A stretch of DNA of 64,000 nucleotides from Streptacidiphilus jiangxiensis (GCF_900109465.1 NZ_FOAZ01000002.1:496001-560000), one strand, 5' to 3'; counted from the first letter of the stretch, positions 26,943-37,844 are shown. Made by a program: numbers and translations. Notes: generated from the sequence alone by a model not told the origin.

Positions 26943-27977
26943 TCAGCCCTCCCCTCGGAGCGGGAGGCCGGCGGCGCGGTAGATCGCGTCGAGGACGGCC
27001 ATGGTCGCCACCGCGTCCCGGGCCGGGGTGAGGTTGGGGCCGCCGTCGAGGGCGGCGGCGGTGAAGGCGGCCAGCTGGGCGGCGTAGCTGGAGGGGTGAC
27101 GCGGCAGCCGCTCGCGGCGGACGAGGGCGCCGCCCGCGGTGCGGGGACGGCGCAGGGTGAGGCGGTGGAAGAGTTGCGGTGCCACGAAGTTGGTGACGCA
27201 CAGCTCGGCCTCGTCGCCGATCGCGCGGGCCCGGATCGCGAGCAGGCGCCCCGACCACATCGAGGCGCGGACGCGCCCGGTCGCGCCGCCGGGGAAGGCG
27301 AGTTCCGCGCTCATCGCCCGGTCGACCCGCGGGTCGCGGCGCAGGGTCTGCAACCGCGCGGACGTGACCTGCGGCTCCTCCCCCGCGAGCAGGCGGGCGA
27401 CGTGGACGGCGTAGCAGCCGGCGTCCATCGTGGCGCCGCCGGCGAGGCCGTAGTCGTAGCGGATGTCACCGAAGCGCGGCAGCGGGAAGGCGAGTTCGGC
27501 CTCGACGCGGCGCAGGCGGCCCAGCTCGCCGCTCGCCACGACGGTCTTCATCCGCTCGGCGAGGGCGTGGTGGCGATAGTGGAACGCCTCCATCACCACC
27601 AGCCCGCTGCGCGCGTACGCCGCGTCCGCGGCGTCGGCGACGCGCTCGGCCTCGGCGCGGTTGGCGGTGAACGGCTTCTCGCACAGCACGTGCTTGCCCG
27701 CGTCCAGCGCGGCCAGCGTCCAGTGGGCGTGCAGGCCGTTGGGCAGCGGCACGTAGACGGCGTCCAGCTCGGGATCGGCGAGCAGGTCGGCGTAGCTGTC
27801 GTGCACCCTCCCGATACCGTGCCGCCGCGCGAACGCCTCCGCCCGCGCCCGGTCCCGCGCCGCAACGGCGGCGACCCGCACCCGCGGCGTCCGCCGCGCC
27901 GGCTTGATCAGCGCCGTGGGCGCAATGGCGGCCGCTCCGAGCAGCCCGATCCGCAGTTCCTCTGCCACGGGAACCAC
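26943..27977 (-). CDS. Gfo/Idh/MocA-family oxidoreductase
   Basis: About 344 residues with an N-terminal NAD(P) Rossmann fold (GLLGAAAIAPTAL), the family motif CEKPF (catalytic Lys-Pro) and a C-terminal alpha/beta domain with the GGATMDAGCYAVH segment. Such enzymes oxidise or reduce sugar, inositol or diol hydroxyls. GTG 27977 or GTG 27968 are possible starts. It converges with the GH15 gene, and the next gene upstream is a separate regulator on the same strand, 24 bases away, so the two could share a transcript. Confidence 0.9.
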   Translation of the reverse strand: MVPVAEELRIGLLGAAAIAPTALIKPARRTPRVRVAAVAARDRARAEAFARRHGIGRVHDSYADLLADPELDAVYVPLPNGLHAHWTLAALDAGKHVLCEKPFTANRAEAERVADAADAAYARSGLVVMEAFHYRHHALAERMKTVVASGELGRLRRVEAELAFPLPRFGDIRYDYGLAGGATMDAGCYAVHVARLLAGEEPQVTSARLQTLRRDPRVDRAMSAELAFPGGATGRVRASMWSGRLLAIRARAIGDEAELCVTNFVAPQLFHRLTLRRPRTAGGALVRRERLPRHPSSYAAQLAAFTAAALDGGPNLTPARDAVATMAVLDAIYRAAGLPLRGEG

Positions 27978-28001
27978 TCTGCCAGGCCCTCCGGGTGGGG
28001 C

Positions 28002-29219
28002 CTACACCCCGCCGCGCCAGCGCAGCACGGCCAGGGCCGCGGAGACCTCCGGCACGGCGTCCGCGAGTGGGCGTGGCAGGAGGTCGTCGGCGCGGGCGAG
28101 GCGGCGGAGGAGGGTGTTGCGGTGGACGTAGAGGCGGTCCGCCGCCTGGGAGGCGTTGCACTGGCAGGCGATGAACGTCCGGACCGCCTCGACGAGTTCG
28201 CGGTCCGCGTTCGCCAGCGCGCCGAGGACGCGGTGGACGAAGCGGTCGGCCGCCTCGGGGTCGGCGGTGAGCAGGGCGACGAGCTCGACCTCGTCGTGGG
28301 TGGCGAGCTGGTGGGGGGAGTCGAGGCGAGCAAGCATCCGCTGGACGGTGAGGGCGTCGAGATGGCCGCGGCGGAAGCCGTCGACGCCGTCGCCCGTGGA
28401 GCCGACGGCGACGCGCACGCCGGCGATCGCGGCGACGCCGGGTCGCAGGCGCTCGGGGTCGGGGCGGCCGTGGGCCCAGACCCAGCGGGTGGCGACGCCG
28501 GCCTGGACGGTCAGCGGGCGCGGGTCGCCCGTCGCGGCGGCGACCAGCTCCGCGGCGCGGTCCAGCGCGCCGAGCGCGGTCTCGGGGGCGTCGCTCCAGA
28601 CGACCGCGGCGGTGTGCTCGCCGCCGAGGCGGTAGCCGAGCCGCTGTTCGGCGCGGGCGGCCGCGATGGGGGCGCCGTCGAGCAGCAGGGTGACCGTCTC
28701 CAGGCGCTCGGCGTTGCTGCCCCGGGTCAGCTCCTCGCGCTCCCGGGCGATCTGCACGGCGGTGGCGGCGATGGTGTCCTCGACGAACGCCGAGATCGAG
28801 CGGCTGGAGATGTCGAGCAGCTCGCGCAGCTCGTCCCGGTCGGCGGCGAGGCTGAAACAGATGTCGGTCCACAGCCGCAGCGCGGCCATCTGCCCGGAGC
28901 GGTAGGAGTCCAGCACGGAGTGGTCCAGGCCGCGCCGCACCAGGTCGCGGGCGATCAGCACCTGCGGCTCGGAGACGTTGGCCGGCACCCGCTCCCCCGG
29001 CGCCTGGACGTTGGCCGCCGCCCAGAACAGCAGGTTCGAGCGGTTGGCACGGCGGGTCGCGGCGGCCAGCACCGGGTCGTCGGCGATGTCCCTGCGGTGG
29101 GAGCCGAAGAGCGTCGCCTCGTCGATCTGCTCCAGCCAGCCCTCGGGCGCGCGCACGGCGCGCTCCGCGCCCAGACGGATCAGCTCCCGCACCCGGGGCG
29201 ACGGTGGTTCCCACAACAT
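28002..29219 (-). CDS. PucR/CdaR-type transcriptional regulator
   Basis: This 405-residue protein ends in the PucR-family helix-turn-helix (CNASQAADRLYVHRNTLLRRL), which is diagnostic. The middle holds a GGDEF-like/CdaR sensor region (RLGYRLGGEHTAAVVW) and the N-terminal half is a helical RsbRD-like segment. Proteins of this group usually activate nearby catabolic genes. It is divergent from the flavin monooxygenase operon across 140 bases containing a perfect inverted repeat, so control of that operon is likely but inferred. Confidence 0.88.
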   Translation of the reverse strand: MLWEPPSPRVRELIRLGAERAVRAPEGWLEQIDEATLFGSHRRDIADDPVLAAATRRANRSNLLFWAAANVQAPGERVPANVSEPQVLIARDLVRRGLDHSVLDSYRSGQMAALRLWTDICFSLAADRDELRELLDISSRSISAFVEDTIAATAVQIAREREELTRGSNAERLETVTLLLDGAPIAAARAEQRLGYRLGGEHTAAVVWSDAPETALGALDRAAELVAAATGDPRPLTVQAGVATRWVWAHGRPDPERLRPGVAAIAGVRVAVGSTGDGVDGFRRGHLDALTVQRMLARLDSPHQLATHDEVELVALLTADPEAADRFVHRVLGALANADRELVEAVRTFIACQCNASQAADRLYVHRNTLLRRLARADDLLPRPLADAVPEVSAALAVLRWRGGV

Positions 29220-29243
29220 GCCGTCACCCTACCCGGCGACTGG

Positions 29244-29278
29244 TGCACTGTGTCGCAGCGCGGAACCAGGGCAGTGCA
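29244..29278. promoter_or_regulatory. inverted repeat in the pucR-like/monooxygenase divergent region
   Basis: TGCACTG (29244-29250) and CAGTGCA (29272-29278) are exact inverted repeats, 28 bases apart start to start. They lie between the divergent regulator gene (start 29219) and the monooxygenase gene (start 29360). A TATAGG hexamer near 29284 could be a -10 element for the operon. A site for the PucR-type regulator is the simplest reading. Confidence 0.45.
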
Positions 29279-29359
29279 TCCTGCCTATAGGCCCGGACCC
29301 GGTCGCACAGCGACGATGTGCTCACCCACCCTGGAGCCCTGAGCACGGGAGCCGCCCCC

Positions 29360-30940
29360 ATGGCCACGCAGGACCTACCCGACCGTACGACCACGGCCTT
29401 CGACGTCCTCGTCGTGGGCGCCGGCATCTCCGGCATCGGTGCCGGCTACTACCTGCAGCGCGAGCACCCGGGCCGCAGCTTCGCGATCCTGGAGGCCCGT
29501 GAGGCCTCCGGCGGCACCTGGGACCTGTTCCGCTACCCCGGCATCCGCTCCGACTCCGACCTGCACACCTTCGGCTACGAGTTCAAGCCGTGGCGGGACG
29601 AGGACGCCATCGCGGGCGCGGACAAGATCCTCGCCTACCTGCGCGAGACCGCCGCCGAGCACGGCATCGACCACCGGATCCGCTACCGCACCCGTGTGGT
29701 GGCCGCCTCGTGGAGCTCCGCCGACGCCCGCTGGAGCGTCGAGACGGAGGACACCGCGACCGGCGAGCGCACCACCCTCACCTGCAACTGGCTCTTCGCC
29801 GCCGCCGGCTACTACCGCTACGACGAGGGCTTCACGCCGCACTTCGAGGGACGCGAGCGTTACCGCGGCACCCTCGTGCACCCGCAGCACTGGCCCGAGG
29901 ACCTCGACGTGACCGGCAAGCGGGTGCTGGTCGTCGGCAGCGGCGCCACCGCCGTCACCCTGGTGCCGGCGCTCGCGGGCACCGCCGCGCACGTCACCAT
30001 GCTGCAGCGCACCCCGACGTACATCCTGCCGCTGCCCGCGCAGGACAAGGTCGCCAACACCCTGCGCCGGGTGCTGGGCGAGGAGCGCGCCTACCGACTG
30101 ACGCGGCGCAAGAACATCGCGCAGGCCCAGGCCGTGTGGCGGCTGTGCCAGAAGTACCCGAAGGCCGCCCGCCGGGTGATCCGGCGGACCAACAGCAGGC
30201 TGCTGCCGCCGGACTATCCCGTCGACGAGCACTTCAACCCGCCGTACAACCCGTGGGACCAGCGGCTGTGCGTGGTCCCGGACGGGGACCTGTTCCGCGC
30301 GATCCGGCACGGCGACGCCTCGGTGGTGACCGACCGCATCGCCACCTTCACCGAGAACGGCGTGCTGCTCGCGTCGGGGCGGGAGCTGGAGGCGGACGTC
30401 GTCGTCACGGCGACGGGTCTCAACGTGCAGGCGATGGGCGGCATCGCGCTCGGCGTCGACGGCCGGGAGGTGAGCCTGGCCGACACCGTGGCCTACAAGG
30501 GCATGATGCTCTCCGGTGTGCCGAACTTCGCCTACACCATCGGCTACACCAACTCCTCCTGGACCTTGAAGGTCGGGCTGCTCTGCGAGCACTTCTGCCG
30601 CCTGCTCGCCCACATGGACGGCCAGGGCTTCGACACCGCCGTGCCCGTCGTCGCCGACCCGGCCATGCCGACGCGGCCGCTGCTCGACTTCGGCGCCGGG
30701 TACATCCAGCGCGCCATCGACCGGCTGCCCCGCCAGGGCGACCGCGCACCATGGCTGACCTCGATGAACTACGCCGCCGACGTGAAACTGCTGCGCCACC
30801 TGCCGGTGACCGACCCCGAGCTGCGCTTCTCGACGAGCACGGCAGCGGGCGCGGCAGGGAGCACGGGAACGGGAGCCGGCGCGGGAGAATCGAACGACGC
30901 CATGGGCACCGCACCCGCCACCCGAGAGGTCACCGCCTGA
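29360..30940 (+). CDS. flavin-containing monooxygenase (Baeyer-Villiger type)
   Basis: This 526-residue enzyme has an FAD-binding [10 protein letters not shown] (residues 20-29), [15 protein letters not shown], the Baeyer-Villiger fingerprint at 168-179 as [12 protein letters not shown] (Tyr in place of Phe) and an NADPH site [12 protein letters not shown]. It should insert oxygen next to a carbonyl of a fatty or cyclic ketone using NADPH and O2. ATG 29360 follows GGGAG at eight bases. The C-terminal about 35 residues are a low-complexity Gly/Ala/Thr tail. Its TGA overlaps the ATG of the SDR gene by one base. Confidence 0.92.
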   Translation: MATQDLPDRTTTAFDVLVVGAGISGIGAGYYLQREHPGRSFAILEAREASGGTWDLFRYPGIRSDSDLHTFGYEFKPWRDEDAIAGADKILAYLRETAAEHGIDHRIRYRTRVVAASWSSADARWSVETEDTATGERTTLTCNWLFAAAGYYRYDEGFTPHFEGRERYRGTLVHPQHWPEDLDVTGKRVLVVGSGATAVTLVPALAGTAAHVTMLQRTPTYILPLPAQDKVANTLRRVLGEERAYRLTRRKNIAQAQAVWRLCQKYPKAARRVIRRTNSRLLPPDYPVDEHFNPPYNPWDQRLCVVPDGDLFRAIRHGDASVVTDRIATFTENGVLLASGRELEADVVVTATGLNVQAMGGIALGVDGREVSLADTVAYKGMMLSGVPNFAYTIGYTNSSWTLKVGLLCEHFCRLLAHMDGQGFDTAVPVVADPAMPTRPLLDFGAGYIQRAIDRLPRQGDRAPWLTSMNYAADVKLLRHLPVTDPELRFSTSTAAGAAGSTGTGAGAGESNDAMGTAPATREVTA

Positions 30941-31773
30941 TGGACCGCTTCGACTTCACCCGCGGCACCGCCGTCGTCACCGGCGCGGCCGGCGGCATCG
31001 GTGAGCAGCTCGCCCTCGCCCTCGCCCGCCGGGGCAGCGCGCTGGCGCTGGTGGACCGCGACGCCGAGCGACTGGAGCAGGTCGCGCGCCAGGCGGGCAA
31101 GCTCTCCGGCCGGCCGGTGACGACGTACCTCGCCGACCTCTCCGACGACGCCGCGACCCACGCGCTCGGCGAGCGGCTGGTGGTCGCGCACCCCGACGCG
31201 ACGCTGCTGGTCAACAACGCCGGCGTGGCGCTGGGCGGCACCTTCGAGCAGGTGAGCGAGGAGGAGTTCGACTGGGTGATGGCGGTCAACTACCGCGCCG
31301 TGGTGACGCTGACCCGGGCCCTGCTGCCGGTGCTGCGGGCGAACCCCGGCTCGCACCTGGTCAACCTCTCCAGCCTGTTCGGCCTGATCGCCCCGCCAGG
31401 CCAGGTCGCCTACGCCACCAGCAAGTTCGCCGTCCGCGGCTTCACCGAGGCGCTGCGGGCGGAGCTGGCCGGCAGCGTGGGGGTGACGGTCGTGCACCCG
31501 GGCGGCATCCGTACCGGGATCGCCACCTCCAGCCGGATCGCCGCGAGCGTCCCGGCGGCCGAGCACGAGGCCGGGCGGAAGGCCTTCAACAAGCTGCTGA
31601 CCTACCCTCCGGAGCGGGCGGCGGCCGAGATCGTCAGCGCCGTCGAGCGACGCCGCGGGCGGCTGCTGATCGCGGTGAGCGCGCGCGTCCCCGACGTGCT
31701 CGCCCGGCTCTTCCCGGCACACTACTCGTCGGTACTGGCGCTTGTTCTCAAGCGCGTCGGTCCGCGAAAGTGA
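30940..31773 (+). CDS. short-chain dehydrogenase/reductase
   Basis: This 277-residue classical SDR has the cofactor loop VTGAAGGIGEQ, the LVNNAGVA strand, catalytic Ser in LVNLSSLFG and the YATSK (YxxxK) pair. The C-terminus, RLFPAHYSSVLALVLKRV, is hydrophobic and may contact membrane. Translation is coupled to the monooxygenase (TGATG). In mycobacteria a similar monooxygenase/SDR/lipase grouping (mymA region) acts on long-chain lipids; a ketone-to-ester or alcohol step fits here by analogy. Confidence 0.92.
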   Translation: MDRFDFTRGTAVVTGAAGGIGEQLALALARRGSALALVDRDAERLEQVARQAGKLSGRPVTTYLADLSDDAATHALGERLVVAHPDATLLVNNAGVALGGTFEQVSEEEFDWVMAVNYRAVVTLTRALLPVLRANPGSHLVNLSSLFGLIAPPGQVAYATSKFAVRGFTEALRAELAGSVGVTVVHPGGIRTGIATSSRIAASVPAAEHEAGRKAFNKLLTYPPERAAAEIVSAVERRRGRLLIAVSARVPDVLARLFPAHYSSVLALVLKRVGPRK

Positions 31774-31803
31774 ACCGAAGATCACATCCCCGGAGGGAGC
31801 TTC

Positions 31804-32871
31804 ATGCACGAGCCCGACTGGCAGCCCGACATCCTCGGCGACGGCTACGCCCGGCACGACCTCGACCTGGGCGCGGACCCGGACGGAGAGGGCACGGTCC
31901 AGGCGGTGCTGGTACGACGTGAGCCGCGCCCGCAGGAGGCCGTGAACGGCGCCCTGCTGTACGTGCACGGGTTCTCGGACTACTTCTTCCAGACCGAGCT
32001 GGCCGACTTCGCCGCCGCCCGCGGCCTCGCCTTCTACGCCCTCGACCTGCGCAAGTGCGGCCGTGGCCGGCGCCCCGCGCAGACCGCGCACTACGTCTCC
32101 GACCTCGCCCTCTACGACGTCGAGCTGGAGCGCGCGCTGACGATCGTCACCGAGGCCCACCCCGACCTGCCCGTGCTGCTGGCCGCGCACTCGACCGGCG
32201 GCCTGGTGCTGCCGCTCTGGCTGGACCGCCGCCGCGCGGCCGGGCGCGTCGCGCCGGTCGCGGGCGTGATCCTGAACAGCCCCTGGTTCGACCTCCAGGG
32301 CACCTCGGTCCAGCGCGGGCCGCTGACCCAGGCGCTGCGGGTGCTGGCCAAGGTGGCGCCGTTCCGCGCGCTGCCGCTGCCGCCCAGTCCGTACGGCGAG
32401 ACCCTGCACGTCGGCGCGCGCGGCGAGTGGGAGTTCGACGTCGACATGAAGCCGCTGGCCGGCTTCCCGGTCACGCCCGGCTGGCTGAACGCCGTGCGAC
32501 GCGGCCACGCTCGGCTGCACCGGGGCCTGGACATCGGCGTGCCCTCGCTGGTGCTGCGCTCGGACAGGACGCACTTCTCCTCCAGGTGGTCGGAGCTGTG
32601 CGACAGCGCGGACACCGTGCTGGACGTCGCCCAGATCGCCCGCTGGTCGGGCTGCCTCGGCAGCGAGACGACCGTCGTCCCGGTCCCCGGCGCCCGCCAC
32701 GACGTCTTCCTGTCCACGCCGGACGTGCGCGAGCAGGCCTACGCGACCGTCGCCGACTGGCTCGCACGCCAGGGCTTCCCCCTCACCGGGACCGCGACCA
32801 CAGCCACGCCCGAGCCGACCGCCGCGACCGAGCCGACCGCCGCGACCGAGCAGGCCCCGGCAACGACCTGA
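31804..32871 (+). CDS. alpha/beta hydrolase (lysophospholipase/monoacylglycerol lipase-like)
   Basis: This 355-residue protein has an alpha/beta hydrolase fold with LLYVHGFSDYFFQ (oxyanion region), nucleophile Ser130 in AAHSTGG (Ala replaces the usual first Gly of GxSxG) and a C-terminal catalytic His in GARHDVFLS. It is the third gene of the operon, 30 bases after the SDR, with GGAGGG ahead of the ATG. It may cleave the ester made by the monooxygenase. The last 25 residues are a Pro/Thr/Ala repeat tail (PTAATE twice). A strong terminator hairpin follows. Confidence 0.9.
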   Translation: MHEPDWQPDILGDGYARHDLDLGADPDGEGTVQAVLVRREPRPQEAVNGALLYVHGFSDYFFQTELADFAAARGLAFYALDLRKCGRGRRPAQTAHYVSDLALYDVELERALTIVTEAHPDLPVLLAAHSTGGLVLPLWLDRRRAAGRVAPVAGVILNSPWFDLQGTSVQRGPLTQALRVLAKVAPFRALPLPPSPYGETLHVGARGEWEFDVDMKPLAGFPVTPGWLNAVRRGHARLHRGLDIGVPSLVLRSDRTHFSSRWSELCDSADTVLDVAQIARWSGCLGSETTVVPVPGARHDVFLSTPDVREQAYATVADWLARQGFPLTGTATTATPEPTAATEPTAATEQAPATT

Positions 32872-32892
32872 TCCACCCGCACCACCGTGACC

Positions 32893-32929
32893 ACGGTGCC
32901 GGAGGCGACCGCCCCGCCTCCGGCACCGT
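32893..32929. terminator. intrinsic terminator after the monooxygenase operon
   Basis: A perfect 14-base stem (32893-32906 with 32916-32929, starting ACGGTGCC and ending GGCACCGT) encloses a 9-base loop and is followed by TTCACGTTTCGTTC. It lies 21 bases after the hydrolase stop, where the operon should end. Confidence 0.8.
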
Positions 32930-32966
32930 TCACGTTTCGTTCAGGGAACCCCCAGGAGCATCGGCC

Positions 32967-34514
32967 ATGCTGCCGCCGTACAGTGCTCGGGGGATCCAGC
33001 AAGGAGGCCCACCCATCGTTGCGACCTCGACGCGGGCGGCAGGCTCGGCCCGGTCGGCACCGCTGAGCGCGCTGCGCTCCCGGCTGCCGGGCGGCGACTC
33101 CGTCCTCTGGCTCGCCCTGGTGGCCGCCCTCTACGCCGCCTCGCAGTTGCTGCTCGTCCCTCCGTCGATGGGCCTGGGCTGGGACGAGACGGTCTACGTG
33201 AGCCAGGTCTCCGCGCACGTGCCCGCGGAGTTCTTCAGCGCGCCACGCTCGCGCGGGATCACCCTGCTGGTCGCGCCCGTGGCCCTGCTCGGCCACTCGA
33301 CGGCGGCGCTGCGCGTCTACCTCTCCCTGCTCTCCGCGCTCGGGCTGTTCCTGGCGTTGCTCGCCTGGCGGCGGGTGCGCGACACCCGGGTGCTCGCGCT
33401 GGCCGGAGCGCTGTTCGCGAGCCTGTGGATCACCGAGTACTACGGCCCGCAGGCCATGCCGAACCTGTGGATCGCCCTGTCCGGCCTGGCGGCCGTCGGT
33501 TGCTTCCTCGACGCCTGGCGCCGCCCCGGCGCGCGTCTGTCGCAGGCGGGCCTGGCCGTCTCGGTGGCCCTCGCCGCGCTGATGCGCCCGACCGACGCCG
33601 TCTTCCTCGCCCTGCCACTCCTCGCCGTCGCCCTGCTGCGACGGCGGCTCGCCCTGCTCGTGGCCGTCGGCGGCGGGCTGTTGGCCGGCAGCGCCGAGTG
33701 GATCGTCGAGGCGTACGTCCGGTTCGGCGGCGTCGGCGAGCGGCTGCACCTGTCCAGCCTCAACGAGGGCGGACTCGGCCTGCACTGGGCCGTCGGCGAC
33801 GTGCTGCGCTCCGTCAACGGCCCGATTCTCTGCCGGCCCTGCGACGTGTCCTGGAACCACAAGCCGCTGGCGCTCGCCGCCTGGTGGCTGCTGCTGCCGC
33901 TGCTGGTCGTCGGCGGCGTGCTGGTCGAGCGGCGGGCGGGCCGTTTCGGCACCGCCCTGCTGCCCGCGCTGTGCGGGCTGTCCGTGGCCGTCCCCTACCT
34001 GTTCCTGATCGACTACTCCGCGCCGCGTTTCCTGCTGCCCGCCTACGCGCTGCTGCTCGTGCCGGCGGCAGGCCTGCTCGCCTGGCTGGTCACCTCCGGG
34101 CCGCCGCGTCGGCGCCGGCTGCTGCTGCTCGTGGTGGGCGTCGGCCTGGCCACCCACCTCGTGGGGCAGTACCGGCAGCTCAACCAGGAGGTGGCGTACA
34201 CGGTCGCCTCCCGGGCCGACCAGCCCTATGCGGTCCCCCAGCTCGCGCGGCTCGGCCTGACCGGCGACTGCCTGCTCACCGGCGAGGACGCCGAACCGCT
34301 CGGCTGGTACACCGGCTGCCGGGCCGTGGAGACCAGCGGCAACGACACCAACATCACCACCGCCGAGCTGCTGCGCGAGGCGACCCGGCAGCCGACCGCC
34401 CTGCTGCTCTACCCGGGCGACGAGGTCCCCGGGTACGCCCGCACCTGGACGGTCCACACCGTCGTCGGCCGCGACGGCCGTCCGAACTACCTCGTCCACC
34501 TGCCGCCGCGCTAA
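32967..34514 (+). CDS. GT-C-fold membrane glycosyltransferase (ArnT/PMT-like)
   Basis: This roughly 515-residue integral membrane protein has around ten spans and an early acidic loop GLGWDETVYVSQV, where GT39-type enzymes hold their catalytic Asp. A C-terminal soluble part of about 120 residues follows. Such enzymes move a sugar from a polyprenyl-phosphate donor on the outer face of the membrane. ATG 32967 is supported by AGGAG at 32954-32958. However, a stronger site AAGGAGG (33001-33007) stands seven bases before an in-frame ATC at 33015, so a shorter protein begun at a rare codon is possible. Its TAA overlaps the convergent gene's stop. Confidence 0.8.
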   Translation: MLPPYSARGIQQGGPPIVATSTRAAGSARSAPLSALRSRLPGGDSVLWLALVAALYAASQLLLVPPSMGLGWDETVYVSQVSAHVPAEFFSAPRSRGITLLVAPVALLGHSTAALRVYLSLLSALGLFLALLAWRRVRDTRVLALAGALFASLWITEYYGPQAMPNLWIALSGLAAVGCFLDAWRRPGARLSQAGLAVSVALAALMRPTDAVFLALPLLAVALLRRRLALLVAVGGGLLAGSAEWIVEAYVRFGGVGERLHLSSLNEGGLGLHWAVGDVLRSVNGPILCRPCDVSWNHKPLALAAWWLLLPLLVVGGVLVERRAGRFGTALLPALCGLSVAVPYLFLIDYSAPRFLLPAYALLLVPAAGLLAWLVTSGPPRRRRLLLLVVGVGLATHLVGQYRQLNQEVAYTVASRADQPYAVPQLARLGLTGDCLLTGEDAEPLGWYTGCRAVETSGNDTNITTAELLREATRQPTALLLYPGDEVPGYARTWTVHTVVGRDGRPNYLVHLPPR

Positions 34515-35728
34515 CGCAGCACGGCGAGGTCCACGCCCCACTGGGCCGTGGTGGTGCCCGTCGCCGCGCAGCGGCCGTCGGTGGGGGCGATCTGGTAGGC
34601 CGTGATGAGGTGGTAGGAGGAGAGCTTCAGATCCGCGAGCTTCGTCCAGCCGGTGACGAGGGTCGGGGCGGGACCCGTGTTGCTGCCGACCGCGGCCACC
34701 ATCAGCTCCCCCGCGCGGCACTCGACCGGGTCGGCCCCCGTCGAGAAGGCCGCGCTGCCGACCTCGCCGTGGGCGTGGCCGTGGGCAGTCACCGCGCTGA
34801 CGCCCCGGAACTCCTCGACGTCGATGTGGTACTTGCTCGCGTGCGGGTAGGTCACGTGGATCGCGTCGGCGTCGGTCAGCGGTCGGACGCCGAAGGCGAC
34901 GAAGATCATGGTGCGGTGCCGGGCGGTGTCGGTGTCGTCGACGGCCACGCTGTAGCTGTCGCCGAGGGTGTCGGTGACCCTGACCGGGCCGGGGCAGGTG
35001 CTGGTGAGCATCAGGGACACGACGAGGGCGTCCCCGGCGGTCACCTGACGGACGACGGGCAGCGACACACCCGGGACGGTGAGGATCTGCGCGTCGGAGG
35101 CCGGTCGGCCCACCCAGCTCGGAGTCGTGGCGGCGGAGGCGGACTCCGCGTAGGCCGCCGGCACGACCTTCGGCGGCTGCACCGCCGCCGCGCCCGCCGC
35201 GAGGTCCGCGTCCGAGGTCGGGCAGACGACAGGTGTGGCGCCGTCGCCCAGCGCTGTGGTGACGCCCACCGCCACGCCCGCGCCGACGACCGCGCCGACC
35301 AGTGCCCCGACCAGGAACGTCCGCACCCGGCCGGCCCGCCCGACGGAGAGCTCGTGCGTCTGAGCGGGCGCAGGCGGCTCGGGCGCCGAAGAGCCGGGCA
35401 GCGGGTGCGCGAGAGGTTCGGCGCGCTCGCCCTCGCACTCCGGCTCGGGGCGGGCCACCTCCGCCGCGTCCAGCCAGCGCTGCCGCCAGAAGGCGAGATC
35501 GCCACCGCAGGCCTGGACGAAGGCGGCGACGGTCGGCCAGGTCGGCAGGCGCGCACCGGACAGCGCGTCGTGCAGGGTGGCGTGCGAGACCTTGCCCGAG
35601 GACTTCGCCATCGCCCGGAAGGCCGGCTGCCCGGCTTCGAGGCGCAGCAGTCGCAGCCCCTCGACGAACTCCTCGATGGCGGCCCGGCGTGTACGAATTC
35701 CCTCGTCGGCCCCGTTGTCCGGTGTCAT
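34511..35728 (-). CDS. membrane-anchored helix-turn-helix protein
   Basis: This 405-residue protein combines an N-terminal XRE-like HTH (FRAMAKSSGKVSHATLHDALSG) with a Glu/Pro-rich linker, one hydrophobic span (FLVGALVGAVVGAGVAVGV, about residues 140-160) and a 240-residue outer domain with cysteines. This is a common streptomycete layout for a regulator tied to the membrane that may read an envelope signal. The outer domain is beta-rich (VTDTLGDSYSVAVDD) and of unknown fold. It faces the small gene at 35846 across a divergent region of about 117 bases. Confidence 0.8.
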   Translation of the reverse strand: MTPDNGADEGIRTRRAAIEEFVEGLRLLRLEAGQPAFRAMAKSSGKVSHATLHDALSGARLPTWPTVAAFVQACGGDLAFWRQRWLDAAEVARPEPECEGERAEPLAHPLPGSSAPEPPAPAQTHELSVGRAGRVRTFLVGALVGAVVGAGVAVGVTTALGDGATPVVCPTSDADLAAGAAAVQPPKVVPAAYAESASAATTPSWVGRPASDAQILTVPGVSLPVVRQVTAGDALVVSLMLTSTCPGPVRVTDTLGDSYSVAVDDTDTARHRTMIFVAFGVRPLTDADAIHVTYPHASKYHIDVEEFRGVSAVTAHGHAHGEVGSAAFSTGADPVECRAGELMVAAVGSNTGPAPTLVTGWTKLADLKLSSYHLITAYQIAPTDGRCAATGTTTAQWGVDLAVLR

Positions 35729-35845
35729 CGACCGCCCCCGCTGTCGTCTTTTGTCGTATGGCCTTGTCAGGCCCTACCGGACACCCGGCAGACGTGGATC
35801 ATAGAGCGCAGAAGCCGATGCACAGGAGAGGTCTTGATTTCCGGT

Positions 35846-36076
35846 ATGGCCGCCATGGGTCCCGATCACGGGCAGCTCGTCCCGATCCGTCTGATCGGCG
35901 GACCCTCGGACGGCCGGACGATCCTGCACGTGCATCCGCCGGGCACGCCGCTGCCGGACGTGATCCACTACGGGCCGGGCGCGGACGCCGGCGCCTATCG
36001 GCACCACCCGGACCACCCCGCGGGCCACCCGGAACCCGCCTACGTGTGGGAGCCCGGGGCGGACACCGCCCCCTGA
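35846..36076 (+). CDS. small conserved hypothetical protein
   Basis: The protein is 76 residues with a core PIRLIGGPSDGRTILHV, a short motif also seen in many small actinobacterial and phage proteins, and a His/Pro-rich C-terminus. No catalytic motif is visible. The start is uncertain: ATG 35846 is used, but AGGAG at 35824-35828 fits better to an in-frame TTG at 35834. It has no obvious partner, being divergent from the membrane-anchored HTH gene and convergent with argG. Confidence 0.65.
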   Translation: MAAMGPDHGQLVPIRLIGGPSDGRTILHVHPPGTPLPDVIHYGPGADAGAYRHHPDHPAGHPEPAYVWEPGADTAP

Positions 36077-36154
36077 GCCATCTCGCGGCGAGACCGAAGG
36101 GCCGGCCGACCACCGGGGAGTCGGCGGGCCCGAACCGGCCCGGTCTCGCGAGGC

Positions 36155-36187
36155 GGCGGCACGCACCTCATCCCCGTGCGTGCCGCC
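36155..36187. terminator. intrinsic terminator between argG and the small gene
   Basis: A perfect 12-base stem, GGCGGCACGCAC (36155-36166) pairing with GTGCGTGCCGCC (36176-36187), has a 9-base loop. It sits 24 bases beyond the argG stop in the convergent gap and can act in both directions. Confidence 0.8.
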
Positions 36188-36211
36188 GTCACTCCTCCGC
36201 CCGACGCGCGG

Positions 36212-37690
<1,479 letters not shown>

Positions 37691-37844
37691 AAAGCCTTCC
37701 CGAACCGCGCCCCCGCACCCCCGACCAACTCCTCGGGATCTCCACACAAAGGGCATACAAAGGGCATCGGGCCCCCAAATCGCCGGGCTAGGGTGAACGG
37801 ACTCCTGACGTCCGCATGTCCGGCGCTTCCCAGGTCGCGCCTTG

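Noticed and set aside
25464-29342. A 1292-codon plus-strand frame across the GH15, oxidoreductase and PucR genes
   Set aside because: It crosses three well-supported genes on both strands and has a low-complexity, Arg/Gly-rich product.
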